A stretch of 64,000 bases of DNA from Lepidurus packardi (Eukaryota > Arthropoda > Branchiopoda > Notostraca > Triopsidae): NCBI GenBank assembly GCA_023053545.1, contig JAKZAN010000150.1, forward strand, positions 1 through 64,000. The letters run 5' to 3'. Below, one piece after another: positions 1 through 10,119 of this stretch; the stretch's first letter is position 1, and the number at the start of each line of letters is the position of its first letter. Position numbers and translations under genes: made by a program. Under the pieces are notes generated by a model, which was not told the DNA's origin, made no database searches, and was given only the letters and a program-made list of their open reading frames with translations.

Positions 1-203
1 CCAACCCCAACCCCAACCCCAACCCCAACCCCAACCCCAACCCCAACCCCAACCCCAACCCCAACCCCAACCCCAACCCCAACCCCAACCCCAACCCCAA
101 CCCCAACCCCAACCCCAACCCCAACCCCAACCCCAACCCCAACCCCAACCCCCAACCCAACCCCAACCCCAACCCCAACCCCCAACCCCAACCCCAACCC
201 CTA
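1..203. repeat. Telomere, C4A2 repeat (chromosome left end)
   Basis: Uninterrupted CCCCAA units fill the first 150 bases. A few irregular units with five or three C residues follow at about 150-185, and the block ends in CCCCTAACC before unique sequence. The C-rich strand runs 5' to 3' into the chromosome, as expected for a left end whose G4T2 strand forms the 3' terminus. C4A2/G4T2 is the known repeat of oligohymenophorean ciliates; hypotrich ciliates use C4A4. The irregular units lie at the inner edge. Confidence 0.97.
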
Positions 204-543
204 ACCTCCTCTTTCTCTTTCTCTCTACGACTAAAAACATAACCATCATCCACATCGTAAACACAGTAGTAGTTGATAAACCAACCCTATACACACACTC
301 GCAAATCTATATCCATAAATATATCTATATATTTTTCTGTTCTCGTTTCAATTTTTTACTTTAAAGGCAAATTCCGAGTAGTGCGTTTATTTGGGTAGAG
401 AAAATACACAAATAAAAAACAATAAGCTAATCAGAGCTATTGGAGGGGAAAGGGGTAATTTTTATTTAAATAGGGTAAGAGTAACATAGAAGAAGGATGA
501 GAAGGGGTGGATCAAAGAAGGGTTCGGTCGTGGATCCGCTGTA
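204..543. other. Subtelomeric spacer
   Basis: A short pyrimidine tract directly follows the telomere, then AT-rich sequence that becomes purine-rich near 440-520. I see no gene, RNA or known subtelomeric repeat. It would contain the 3' untranslated region of the minus-strand gene that ends at 544. Confidence 0.6.
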
Positions 544-1038
544 TCAGATTCTGGTGACAGGGCTATCGCTGTTACTGAAATTCTCGGGACAGGATTGCCG
601 AAAGCTGAGCTTCAATCTCTTTATAACTCTGCTTGCCTCCGAAACAGCTGAGGGGAGGTTATTATAGGCAATAGGTTAGGGAGGGGAGGGTTTTTACGGT
701 TTCTCTGGGCGTGTCAGGAATCTAAGGATCCGGTGGTGCTTCGCTTGTTCAGTCTGGCTATCCTCCACCATCATCGAAAATGATCTCTTGAGTTTCCGCG
801 GAGACTAAATCTCGGCACTCTCCATGGTGTCTTCGGACTCCTCCAGGACCATGTGGCAGCATTTGGTGGGCTCTGGTTCTGAGTCGCAGTCCAGCTTGTC
901 GGCCAGGTCGAAATCATCCAAAAAGATATCGGGACATTGCTCTGAAGGCCTTCGGCATAGGATGGGGTGTAAATACCTGAGGAGAGGCTCGGGAGGAGTG
1001 ACGAAATCAGGAAGGGAGTCATAGTGTTCGATGTCCAT
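544..1038 (-). CDS. Hypothetical protein, first subtelomeric gene
   Basis: Single-exon reading frame of 164 residues, ATG at 1038 and TGA at 544-546, with in-frame TAG and TAA codons read as sense. The N-terminal half is acidic with several prolines and a Cys-Cys pair; the C-terminal half is basic and rich in Ser-Pro sites, including SPRKLKRSFS. I recognise no domain. It is the gene nearest the telomere, ending about 340 bp from the repeat. Composition matches other genes in the window, and sequence upstream of the ATG becomes AT-rich within 50 bp, which supports this start. A missed upstream exon cannot be excluded. Confidence 0.7.
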
Positions 1039-1645
1039 AGGGTGGGGAGAAAGGGTGTGCGGTAGACGAGAAAGTTGGGGTACTTAATGATATCTATATA
1101 TATTTATATGTAAAAAATGTATATGTTTTTGTATGTATGCATGTCAAAGGGGTATGTGTGTGTGTCTGTGTGTATATATTAATATTATTCTTCATTTGTG
1201 TAGCAAATGTTAACAAAAAAACACTGGGCATTTTTGAAAGGGAGTGTATAACAAACAATAAAAAACTCAAAAAAAACAATAACAGAATGTATAGATATCT
1301 ATATGTGTATAAATAGAGAAAGCGTTGGCATATCAACTAACTCTCTCTGTATTTTATATATATGTCGACGACATTTTTCTCATTCTTTATTGAGAATTAA
1401 TAGTTGTAAAAAACAAACAATAATAGGAATCATATAATAATCACGTGTGATGTACAAAAAATTCATAAAACAAAACTTATAAAAATACTTTTACCAACGG
1501 TAGCAACAAGTAGTTGTAAATAGTTAGTTATACCCAGCAACAACACCATACCATACTATATTCGTATATACATACATATAAATATCTACTCCGAAGTATC
1601 ACACATAGTATCAATAATCAATATCCAAAAATGGGGGTATCGTTT
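1039..1645. other. AT-rich intergenic region
   Basis: AT-rich DNA with short TATA, GT and CAACAA microsatellites between two minus-strand genes. Short open frames here are low-complexity and not credible. It must hold the promoter of the 544-1038 gene and the 3' UTR of the CCR4-like gene. No specific element identified. Confidence 0.6.
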
Positions 1646-2804
1646 TCATTCATTCTACGTGGGGGGTTGGATCGCGAAAGAACAAACCAGTGGCAGGTGG
1701 TCGCTAGGGAAAACACTATTCGGCAGTCCTGTCTCTTTACTGGCTTCTTCTTCAGACGGACAAGCCAGTACCGAAGACAATTTGAGTTGGGGGTTCTCCT
1801 AATAGAATACGTAGTCCAGGGTTCCCTGAAACTTGTCTGTGTAGTTCGTGAACTAAGGTTCATTGGCTCCCATAAATGCACTGTGTAGTTTCATGATTTA
1901 GCTTCGACTCTCCCAGTATCGATTCAGCATTTCCTGGTAGCCGGAGTAGCTGTAGGATGTTTGGTCGATGGGTTGTTCTCCGGTTTTAATCAGTCTAACC
2001 ACGTTGGAATTCGGGAGAGAGTTGAGATCGCCAGTGAAGAACTTGAACCATGGACCATCGAACTTGGTGAATTGCGAGAATTGGGTGATCGCGGTGCAGG
2101 TTTGGTGGAACTTGATCTTTTATTGGTGGGGAGCCCAGTGTAGATGGGTGTTGCCTATGGCTATCTTGTGTCTACCTCGAAACAATAGCTACAGAGATTA
2201 TTGAATATTAAAATAAGGTTAATAAATACTCAAAAATTAGGAAATAGGCTAAGAATTTGTCAGTTTAGTTGTGAATGAATACCTTGAGGAGAAGGGCACC
2301 ATGTCCTGTCGCGTAACCCTCTCTTCGTACACTCGGACTTATGAAACTATCGTAGTCAACGACCTTCTTTTCGAGGAGTTCGAACTGGTCTGTCTTGTAA
2401 GCAATCAAAATACCCTGGAATAGTCCTTTGGGCCTGAAGTGATAGTGATAACCCATCGAAGTCAGGAAGTTGAAGAAGGAGTTCGTTGGATCAACTTCTT
2501 GGAGGGCCAGCAGAGAACAATTGGTCTGTTGAATGAATCTTTTCTGTAAGATCGGGAAGGAGATAAGAGTGTAAAATGGAGGGAGTACTGTAAGGTCGAT
2601 GCGGTATTTGTAGGAAAGGTAGGGAGGGTGGACATAGGGGAACATCGAAGGACTGACGAACCTCTCAGCAAGTATGTTCCAAGTCATGATTCTGAGGTTA
2701 TTGAGCGAAGGGGACACAGGGTCTGCAGCTATGTATTTTTCTGTGAACAGCGAAGCCATCGGAGTTTGAGGATTGTTGTTGGTAGGTTGGGACTGATTTT
2801 GCAT
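1646..2804 (-). CDS. CCR4/Angel/nocturnin-type EEP phosphodiesterase
   Basis: Exons 2804-2283 and 2188-1646 with a 94-nt GT-AG intron, giving 353 residues and ending in TGA. The endonuclease/exonuclease/phosphatase fold is seen in order: MTWNIL near 40, LALQEVD near 100 (catalytic Glu), GNTHLHW near 185, GDLNSLP near 225 (catalytic Asp/Asn) and SDHLPLV at the C-terminus (catalytic Asp-His). This set is typical of the CCR4, Angel and nocturnin group, Mg-dependent enzymes that remove poly(A) or a phosphate from a nucleotide cofactor. No N-terminal leucine-rich repeats are present, so it is not canonical CCR4. Substrate unknown; the intron is longer than most here. Confidence 0.9.
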
Positions 2805-3881
2805 TGTTGTTGTTTAGTTAGCGTGTATAAATATGATTTTCGTTGTTGAGTTTGTTTACAATATCAAGGTAGAATTCTTCTTTGTCTTTTTTTTATTTTG
2901 TTTTTAAGTTGTGGTGAATTTTTGTGATTATTTTAGGATAGTAGTTTAAGGGTTCAAACTCAGTTTTTATCAGAGGGAGGAGTTTATGTCTGTCTAAATC
3001 CATTAGTGAGGTCATATTTTTGACAAATATATAAAGAAACACACACATCTCTACATACTCAGATTTTATAAAGGCTTATCATCGAAGAATGCCTGTGTTC
3101 TGGAATACAGATTTTGAGGAACTGATATGCATATTTCTTAATCTCTTTTATTATTGTTATTATTATCTGTAGGTATATATAGATATATAGACTGCTGCTA
3201 CACCCCCCCATAATATTTTTATACTCAAACAATAAAAACAATATACCTTGGCGGATAGATTTCGAGTCGAATTTATCAACACACACTTATGTTTTTTTCT
3301 AAAGAGCAGTTGCCATACAGATGATATCCGTCACGACTCCTAAAGCTCACATTGCACTTATATGATAATAAGATAATGGGAGTCAGTAACTATATTATGG
3401 GAATAGGGTCAGTGCAAGTCGAAGGATCTAGATACCTTGTGTAAGAAACACACACACACACAGACACAAAGTTATTGTTATTTCTAAAATACTAAACTAC
3501 ACAATTATTTGGATATTCAGTGATGCTTTCATAACTTTATGTTCCCTTGATAATAGTAGAAGCAGTATATCTATTGTTTTATAATAGTATACACACTGAT
3601 ATCGATTCCCGAAGAATATATACCCTATAGTCCCTCGAATGAATCATATCAGAAGGGTGGAGAGAGACTGGCTCAGATTCTTATTTGATGTCGTCTGATT
3701 TTGATAATACCCCCCCAAGCTAATTACATTTCATTATATTACCGATGAGAGTCTCTGTCTTATTCCAGACATCGATCGAAATATCATCATCATCCACTTA
3801 TTTTATTGCAAATATCATATAAATAATAATATTTATTCAAACTAAGTTAAATATCAACCCTTTAATCAACAACAAAAGCTA
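2805..3881. promoter_or_regulatory. Divergent intergenic region with C7 tracts
   Basis: About 1.1 kb of AT-rich DNA between a minus-strand start (2804) and a plus-strand start (3882), so it should carry two promoters. It contains runs of seven C at 3203-3209 and 3710-3716; the second lies about 166 bp before the plus-strand ATG. Open frames here are AT-rich and unconvincing. No RNA gene recognised. Confidence 0.5.
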
Positions 3882-4236
3882 ATGGCCTTCCAAAACACCA
3901 TCACCAACACTGGGTACGACTCCATACTTTTCTAATAACCTCTAGAATTAACGTCAACGTCGTTCCTTCCTTTGGCCACATCGTCCAGCTCCCTGAAAAT
4001 GCCAGACGCACCATCGTAATCACTAAACACCTTAACACTCCTTTTCTCACTTTTTCTACCTACGAAAATAGATCAGTGATGTCGAAGCCCACAAGAGACT
4101 TCAGGTGCTGCACCAGGCTCCCCCCGGATTCAACCCTGCCCGTTACAGCTCTTTCAGCTATGTGGAGAAAGTCGAAAACCCTGTGCCTGCTGAGCAAATC
4201 CACCAGTACGTCGAGAGATCGAGACTCAGAAGATGA
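3882..4236 (+). CDS. Small hypothetical protein, two introns
   Basis: Exons 3882-3913, 3946-4015 and 4072-4236, joined across introns of 32 and 56 nt, give 88 residues ending in TGA. The product is soluble with no membrane segment; its C-terminal half contains PPGFNPARYSSFSY and an acidic-then-basic end. I do not recognise it. Evidence is the long continuous frame after splicing, canonical splice sites with matching phases, and codon use like the neighbours. The next plus-strand gene starts 365 bp downstream. Confidence 0.7.
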
Positions 4237-4600
4237 TGACAAAATAGCAAACTGTGTTGTATTTTTACAATGTCGAATGCCTGGATTGGCTTTTGTAAAA
4301 GGATATGATCGCAGGAAGTTTCTGTGGAGGGGAAGAACTCCTTGGTATCCATCTGTGAGGCTATACATTAATTGGATTTGGATACGAAGGAGTGTATTGA
4401 AGAATAAATAAAAGGGAACTATTAGTAGATTTTGGGGATCTCTGTATGGAGATATAAAAGGGAAAACATCAATGAAGTTGCTACTCTTAATTTTTCATAA
4501 TTGTGATTGAGGTCTGATCAGATATCGCTGTGAATGTAAAAAGAGTATGAATCGATACTGAACATCAATACAATCATAGTAATAATAGATAACTTGAGCC
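4237..4600. other. Intergenic region
   Basis: AT-rich DNA between two plus-strand genes. A frame from the preceding gene's alternative phase runs through its first 170 bp, but it is an extension of a non-coding frame. Nothing else seen. Confidence 0.5.
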
Positions 4601-5467
4601 ATGATCGTCCAGATCAGCACTAGAGGATTCCCGAAATTCTTACCGAAAACTAGGATGTGTTTTTACTCGTTCGAACACTCCGCCCCCGAATCAGTCATCA
4701 ACAGACTCCACATGTTTGCTGCTTCTCCAGAACACCCATGGCTCCCTCTGGCGATGAATGTTGTACCCCTGGATTCCCAAAAAACTAAACCCAGTTTCCT
4801 AACCCAGCTATTCGGGTTCAATCGCTAGAAGAAATAGATCACCGAAGCCTTCACCAACTATCTAAGACTACTGGAGAACCCATTCAAACCATAACAAATA
4901 TTCGACACCTACTCCTTATAATCAAACCTATTGGAAACAGTTCAATCTAGTTTCAAACCTATCCATGATAGATCAGTCAAAATAGATAAACTCGACATAT
5001 TAACCTGCAGGTTCGTGCACGACCAGCCCATCAAGGGTGTGTTCATCCACAGAGAGTTCAACATGCCCAAAGAGTGTTATTCTTACGAGAATAAAGACAC
5101 CGATGCTGCGATAATCTATCGTATGAAGAAGAAACTGAATAGACTCGAGGATATCAACCTGCAGCGTGAGCTCAAGGAATTATACGAATCGCGCAACATG
5201 GACTACTACTATATCGAGCGTTATGACCGATTCCTTACCTCATAAACCATCATCAGGGAACTATACGAGATAGACGCGATCATCAGTTTGACTATCACAG
5301 AAAAAGGGAATACCTACCAACTCAACAAATAACTCACCCAGACGACCCACAGTGTCCAAGTCGAGACCATCAGACTCCAATATGCAACCAAGGAAAAGAT
5401 ATTGTGTGATGTTGATTTCATGCTTCGAGGCAACGACTATTTCCGGAAACCCACACTAAAGGTTTGA
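4601..5467 (+). CDS. Hypothetical protein, 288 aa
   Basis: Uninterrupted frame from ATG 4601 to TGA 5465-5467 once TAG/TAA are sense. The product is soluble and has a charged helix-forming segment near residues 175-215 (KKKLNRLEDINLQRELKELY). No signal peptide or membrane segment and no domain that I recognise. It converges with the FIG4-like gene, leaving only 82 bp between the two stop codons, so the 3' UTRs are short or overlapping. Confidence 0.8.
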
Positions 5468-5549
5468 TACGGAACAAACACAATGATTGATTGTTATATT
5501 GTATGAGTACTTTTTTATTTGAACATTTGAAAAAAATAATCGATATTTG

Positions 5550-7816
5550 TCATCGATTGGGATCTCTTTGTTTATCCTTGGTATACTCCATGAAGGACTC
5601 GATTACTTTGAGCTATTACTCATCGATGTTGTCTTTGGACCTTAGATACTGTCTGATATCTGTTTTGATCTGGTTCTAGAGCTAGCTGTGCCGGTAGCAC
5701 AGTCGAAGATAGTTCTGGATCCTGCTCACTACTTCGGGTTCGAATTCCTTTTTCAGCATTACCACCTGTGAGAACCTTATGGCTTCAGGACAGAATGATA
5801 TCTTCAGGAACTGTTCAATTGCGGTCAGATATTCCCTGTTGAACTCTTTAAATCTGTCCTTGGCGAAGATCGAGCTGCTGGACACATTCGGCTTCAGTTG
5901 CCCTTCGAGTCTTTTTTTAAAGGTCTAGTAAGCAGATTGTGCCCACTGGGGCTGTAAAAGATTCTGATTGACCAGAATCCACCTGTTTAAGTTCAAATCC
6001 TCTCCCAAAAGCACAGTCTTCGGGAGCTTAGGAGATGGTGCGAACTCAATCTGATACTTTCGATTGTAAATATATGGCTGTTAGGTCTGAAAATTGCCAT
6101 GAAAAACATCCATCTGTTGCTGCCGAGTGATGTCGCTGAAGTTGTTATTGATGTGTCTAGCGATGGAGGTGATGACTGAAGACTTGTGTTCGGGTGTTTG
6201 TTTGTGTGCTACTGAACTCCCGTACTGCAAAGATATGATGTCCCCCATTTATTAACATAGTTCTTTGAACTCATATACGCATCTCTGCTGGAGTTAGGTG
6301 TTTAGGGTACCGTACTCGGGCACACCACTACCTGAAAGTAGACGCATTTGGATGACGAGAGCGACTGCACCTATGCAGGACTGGAAAGAGTTGGTACGGT
6401 CCAGACAGTCCACACAGTTCGTCCGAATGACTCCATTCTGGTACTCTACAAATTGTTTGGAGTTGACCTCTTCAGCCAAGAAAAGCCCGGTTCTTAGTAT
6501 ACTATAGTAGGCGATCATGGAAGTGTACTTGTGGAAGAGTGTGGGATTGGACAGGTATTTCTTGAGATCCAAATGGAAGTACAAACATGGTATTTTGGAT
6601 TGGCGAAGTGCCTCTTAATAGGCCTAAGTAAGCAATGACTCACGAGGTTTAGACTCTTCAGTGCGCACGAGATTCACACAGACTATCTGTGAGCCATAGT
6701 TTGAAATCAACTCCTAGAAATGTTTCCTTGTCGCTATGTACTATTTGTCTGCTTCCGAAACTACGACACTTATACAATAAAAACTGGAGAGAAAGGATGA
6801 ATATAGGGTCAATAGGAGATTACTTTTTATTGGGGGTTGGACTTTCAGCAAACTCGATTCCTGGCTCCAGTACAGAGGCACTGAACCGCGTATCTGTAGG
6901 AAAGATGAACATCCCATGTGTTCCCGCGAAGTGTCAATTACTATCTGTTACACCTACACATAGTTTGCTGGGTGTCCGTGTTCGCCGATTCCCCTCTTTA
7001 GGTATCGGGTGCCTGCATGGAGGATTGATCTTCTGCAGATAAGCACAACATCGAAAGTCAAAAGCGTAGTGTAGTTGACTTTGTGAAGCATGCTTATGTA
7101 GCCATTGATGATAGGGGCGGCCCATCGAGGTATCAGCAAATCTGCCTCTTATTTTAGATATGTATTCCACATGAATTGGGTGGCTTGTGCGATTTTGGAC
7201 TTGACAATTTCAGGCTTGTCGTAATCGATAAGATTGTCTGCAAGAGGCTTAGTCAAGTCATATGTGAGACTGAAGTAGAAGTCGACGACATCGTTGTCTT
7301 TGAAGAGTTTGAGATGTTTAGCCTCGTCTTCAGTCGTATAGTTTTTGACTGGGTTGAATAAAGGCAGAACTTCGACCTACTGCACCCTATAAATCTTATG
7401 CCCTGAGTTTCGTTCTCAATGGAATTTGGATTAACTATCAAAAGTTTACTTGCAATGTTGGCCACAAGGACAGACTCGGACACATACACTAAATAATATC
7501 CCTGTAGAAATCTCACGAAGCCCAGAATTGCCGATGGGTACAGTTTCTTCTTCGGAGGCCACTGCGGATTGCAGCGTGCAGCGATGGCATCCTTGACCTC
7601 AGCATACGATTTGAACTTGCCCAACTTCTTCACAATGTCGTTGAGTGGCGACACCGGCTCAATGGGAAACTCCAAGGCGACTAACTCGTAATTATCATTA
7701 TCAGAGTCATAGCCGGAGAGGTATATGACCTGTGCATTGGCTCTGGTCTGGCCGCCAACGAAGAGAGTGATTTTGTGCAAGTAATTGGCATGTGTGCTAT
7801 AGTGGACTAAGTCCAT
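5550..7816 (-). CDS. FIG4: FIG4-like Sac-domain phosphoinositide phosphatase
   Basis: Exons 7816-7436, 7379-6824 and 6760-5550, introns of 56 and 63 nt, 715 residues. The Sac domain is complete: FVRFLQGYYLV near 105, FYFSLTYDL near 155, GTRYLKRG, and the catalytic CX5R motif RTNCVDCLDRTN near 430. The region after the motif (GDIISLQYG, then NNFSDITR) matches FIG4, the PI(3,5)P2 5-phosphatase that works with the PIKfyve/FAB1 kinase and VAC14 on endosomes. Animal and yeast proteins are about 880-907 residues, so this one has a shorter C-terminus. The second intron is 3n without in-frame TGA. SAC1 is the alternative, but no C-terminal membrane anchor is seen. Confidence 0.92.
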
Positions 7817-8082
7817 AAAAACTATCTACTATTTTTAATATACTGTTAATATTATTTGTGTTGTCAGACTTTTCTTCTCTCTCTCTCTGCCCCTCTCTCC
7901 CTGTGTCTCTCTCTCTGCTAGCCATGGATCAGAAATTAAGTAAATTTATTTCTTCTATTAATATACCACTGTATATATATATATATATTTCTTGAATAAT
8001 AACAAGATAACTACTATTTTTTAATTGAGATGAGACATAAAAGAAGAAGTCTATTTATTTGTTTCCTTTTCTTTTCTTTTGG
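7817..8082. other. Intergenic region with CT-repeat tract
   Basis: Contains a CT-rich block at about 7872-7918 and AT-rich sequence. It is upstream of the FIG4-like start (7816) and downstream of the EF-hand stop (8083), both on the minus strand. The tract reads as GA-rich on the sense strand of the FIG4-like gene. No further element identified. Confidence 0.5.
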
Positions 8083-8425
8083 TCATGCATGGGTTATTTA
8101 TTCTGTTTTGGTTGCGATGCTCAATACCTCTTCCACTAATGCTCGAAAATCCTAACTGTAAACCAAATATATGAATCGTCAGACTCAAACACGATATTTA
8201 TTACACAGAAAGCTTGCCCTGACCTGTATGATCAAGTTCTTTTAACAGTTCATCGATTTCTTCTTTGGTTGGCTTCTCGATGCCGACATCTTCCGCCACG
8301 ATCGACATGACTTCGAGGAGTTCATTCTTCTCGAGGAACCCGTTGGAGTTGATATCGATGGCTTTGAATGCAGCCTCGGTGACTTTCTTGAGTTTGATAG
8401 GGTTCTTCATGATTTGGGTCAACAT
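8083..8425 (-). CDS. Small EF-hand calcium-binding protein
   Basis: Exons 8425-8205 and 8155-8083, with a 50-nt intron, 97 residues. Loop 1 (DINSNGFLEKNE, near 25-36) has all usual calcium ligands. Loop 2 (DHTGQGKLSVED with TAG read as Glu, near 66-77) is degenerate. This is a two-EF-hand module of the calmodulin/centrin superfamily but only half the length of calmodulin. A C6 tract and a CT-rich CCAG stand just before the ATG in sense direction and resemble a 3' splice site, so a 5' UTR intron or an upstream exon is possible. Confidence 0.88.
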
Positions 8426-8794
8426 CCTGGAAGAGAGAGATGGGGGGTTGTTATTGTGCTAGTATGTATATTTTGTTTGTACTTGGATGGGATTGACTTT
8501 ATAGAATTAGATTATAAATGTATGATGACGCTGTTCTTTAAGGGGAACGAGATGAAATATGTTTTTTTCTACTTTAATGTTTGGATCTCTCTTTTCTACG
8601 CTATTTAGGTGTTAATGCGGACTTGCTTTAGTTTCTTGTTAGTTATATTATTTTGTCTCAAAGTATCAGAAATAGGAGAGGTAAACACCCATATCGATCA
8701 AACCACAACACACACACATTACTACTACAACTATTTATTATCATTTCTGAGTATAAAAACCCACCAAAGAACTCACAAACCACTCCCTCAAAAT
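8426..8794. promoter_or_regulatory. Divergent promoter region
   Basis: Lies between a minus-strand start (8425) and a plus-strand start (8795), so it should carry both promoters. A G6 run at 8442-8447 (C6 in sense for the EF-hand gene) sits 17 bp from that start. Otherwise AT-rich with CA-rich stretches. No credible coding frame. Confidence 0.5.
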
Positions 8795-9384
8795 ATGAAT
8801 ATCTACCTATTCGAAACAGTACAAATCTCCAAACATAACATACCAACAACCCCCACTCCCATTCCCAGGCAACCATTGCTTTAGGCATCACCTTCGTCGA
8901 ACTCCTGCGCCAAAAATATATCACCCGCACCCGAATCTATAAGCAACTCTCTTCTGACATCCCTAGCAGAAACACCACAACAGCCTTATCTTCACAGATC
9001 AACATACTCAATCCCTAGCACAATATCCACATCCTGAACACTTACGACCAGGCTGCAGCCAGGATACTTCAAGATATTAAGTCAGATTCGAGGAATACTA
9101 ACCATAGTATGGCTGTGGGAATGTGTGCAGCTGGGTCCTATATGTGGCGTGGACCTTTCTTGGCAGCTCTGCGTGTGTACGGTATGGCTTTCATGGCATA
9201 TACGGGATTCCAGATTTGGGAACTCAAATACCGAGAAGAAATAGCGAACTGGAGAAAGTGGTATGCCTTCCAATAGCTATTCCTGTATTGCATGGGAGGT
9301 GCACTGATGGTCGCAGTGCCGAGATGGGGGTTCCTGCGGATGAAATCGCTCGCTCAAAAGAATGTGGTTATTCATAAGAAATGA
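8795..9384 (+). CDS. Hypothetical small membrane protein
   Basis: Exon 1 is only 24 nt (8795-8818); a 50-nt intron leads to exon 2 (8869-9384). The product is 179 residues. Two hydrophobic stretches near residues 85-120 and 140-160 suggest two membrane segments separated by a basic loop (ELKYREEIANWRKW), with a Lys-rich C-terminus. I recognise no family. The splice phase is exact and exon 2 is open from its first base, which supports the short first exon. Confidence 0.75.
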
Positions 9385-9525
9385 GTCATTGCCAAAGATC
9401 ACCATCATTTCATACTTTCTGTGTATATATAATAAACTTCTCTTGTTTCTTTTATAATCGAGAATCTCTGTCTTTTAAGTCAAGAAAATATACAAAAAAT
9501 ATACCAAAGATTAGGTTTACCCTTA

Positions 9526-9951
9526 ATGTCGAACGACGAGGAACTCCGCAAAACAACTCTCTAGCTCCAAAACCAGCAATCCTATGAAAAACGCAAACAA
9601 CTCTACTAGTCCCGGTTGGTCACTCCCACTCCCACAGCCTCAGACAAACAGTTCATCTAAATCTAGACAAAGTTCAACGGGTACATGGCACTGCTTAAGA
9701 AAAAGCTAGACAAATAGGGTTTGGAACAGTACCCCGAATACTACAACTCCACCTACCTCAACTAAATCAGATAAAAACGCAACCTGTCCTTCACACAGGA
9801 CATCCTGTAGAAAATGTATAAGCAATACGGTATCGAGTAGTTCGGAAGTAATGTCCCCGCTGAGGATAGGTTCGTGCCGCAGGATTGTGAGTACTATGAA
9901 TTCCTGGACCAGAGAGCAGCTGAGATATTGACCTTCCTGCGCAAAAAGTGA
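9526..9951 (+). CDS. Hypothetical charged protein, UAR-rich
   Basis: Intronless frame of 141 residues, ATG 9526 to TGA 9949-9951. At least ten codons are TAA or TAG, so it is invisible under the standard code. With UAR read as Glu it is a plausible soluble helical protein (for example LDKEGLEQYPEYYN). No motif recognised. It lies 141 bp after the preceding gene and 168 bp before the synaptojanin-like gene, all on the plus strand. Confidence 0.75.
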
Positions 9952-10119
9952 AGACCAATTGATACAAAAAAGTATAAAAGAAAACTGTATGTATAATCCT
10001 TCTTTTTTATTTTAATAAGCGGGTTTCTGCAAACCTCCTATACACCTCCACTCCCTAGCGTACATATACACTTTTTACCTTAAGATATAGAGTATCAGTA
10101 CAGTTCTAGTATAGTATTG

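Noticed and set aside
1094-1336. 80-codon minus-strand frame
   Set aside because: Composed of TATA and GT microsatellite sequence; composition unlike neighbouring genes.
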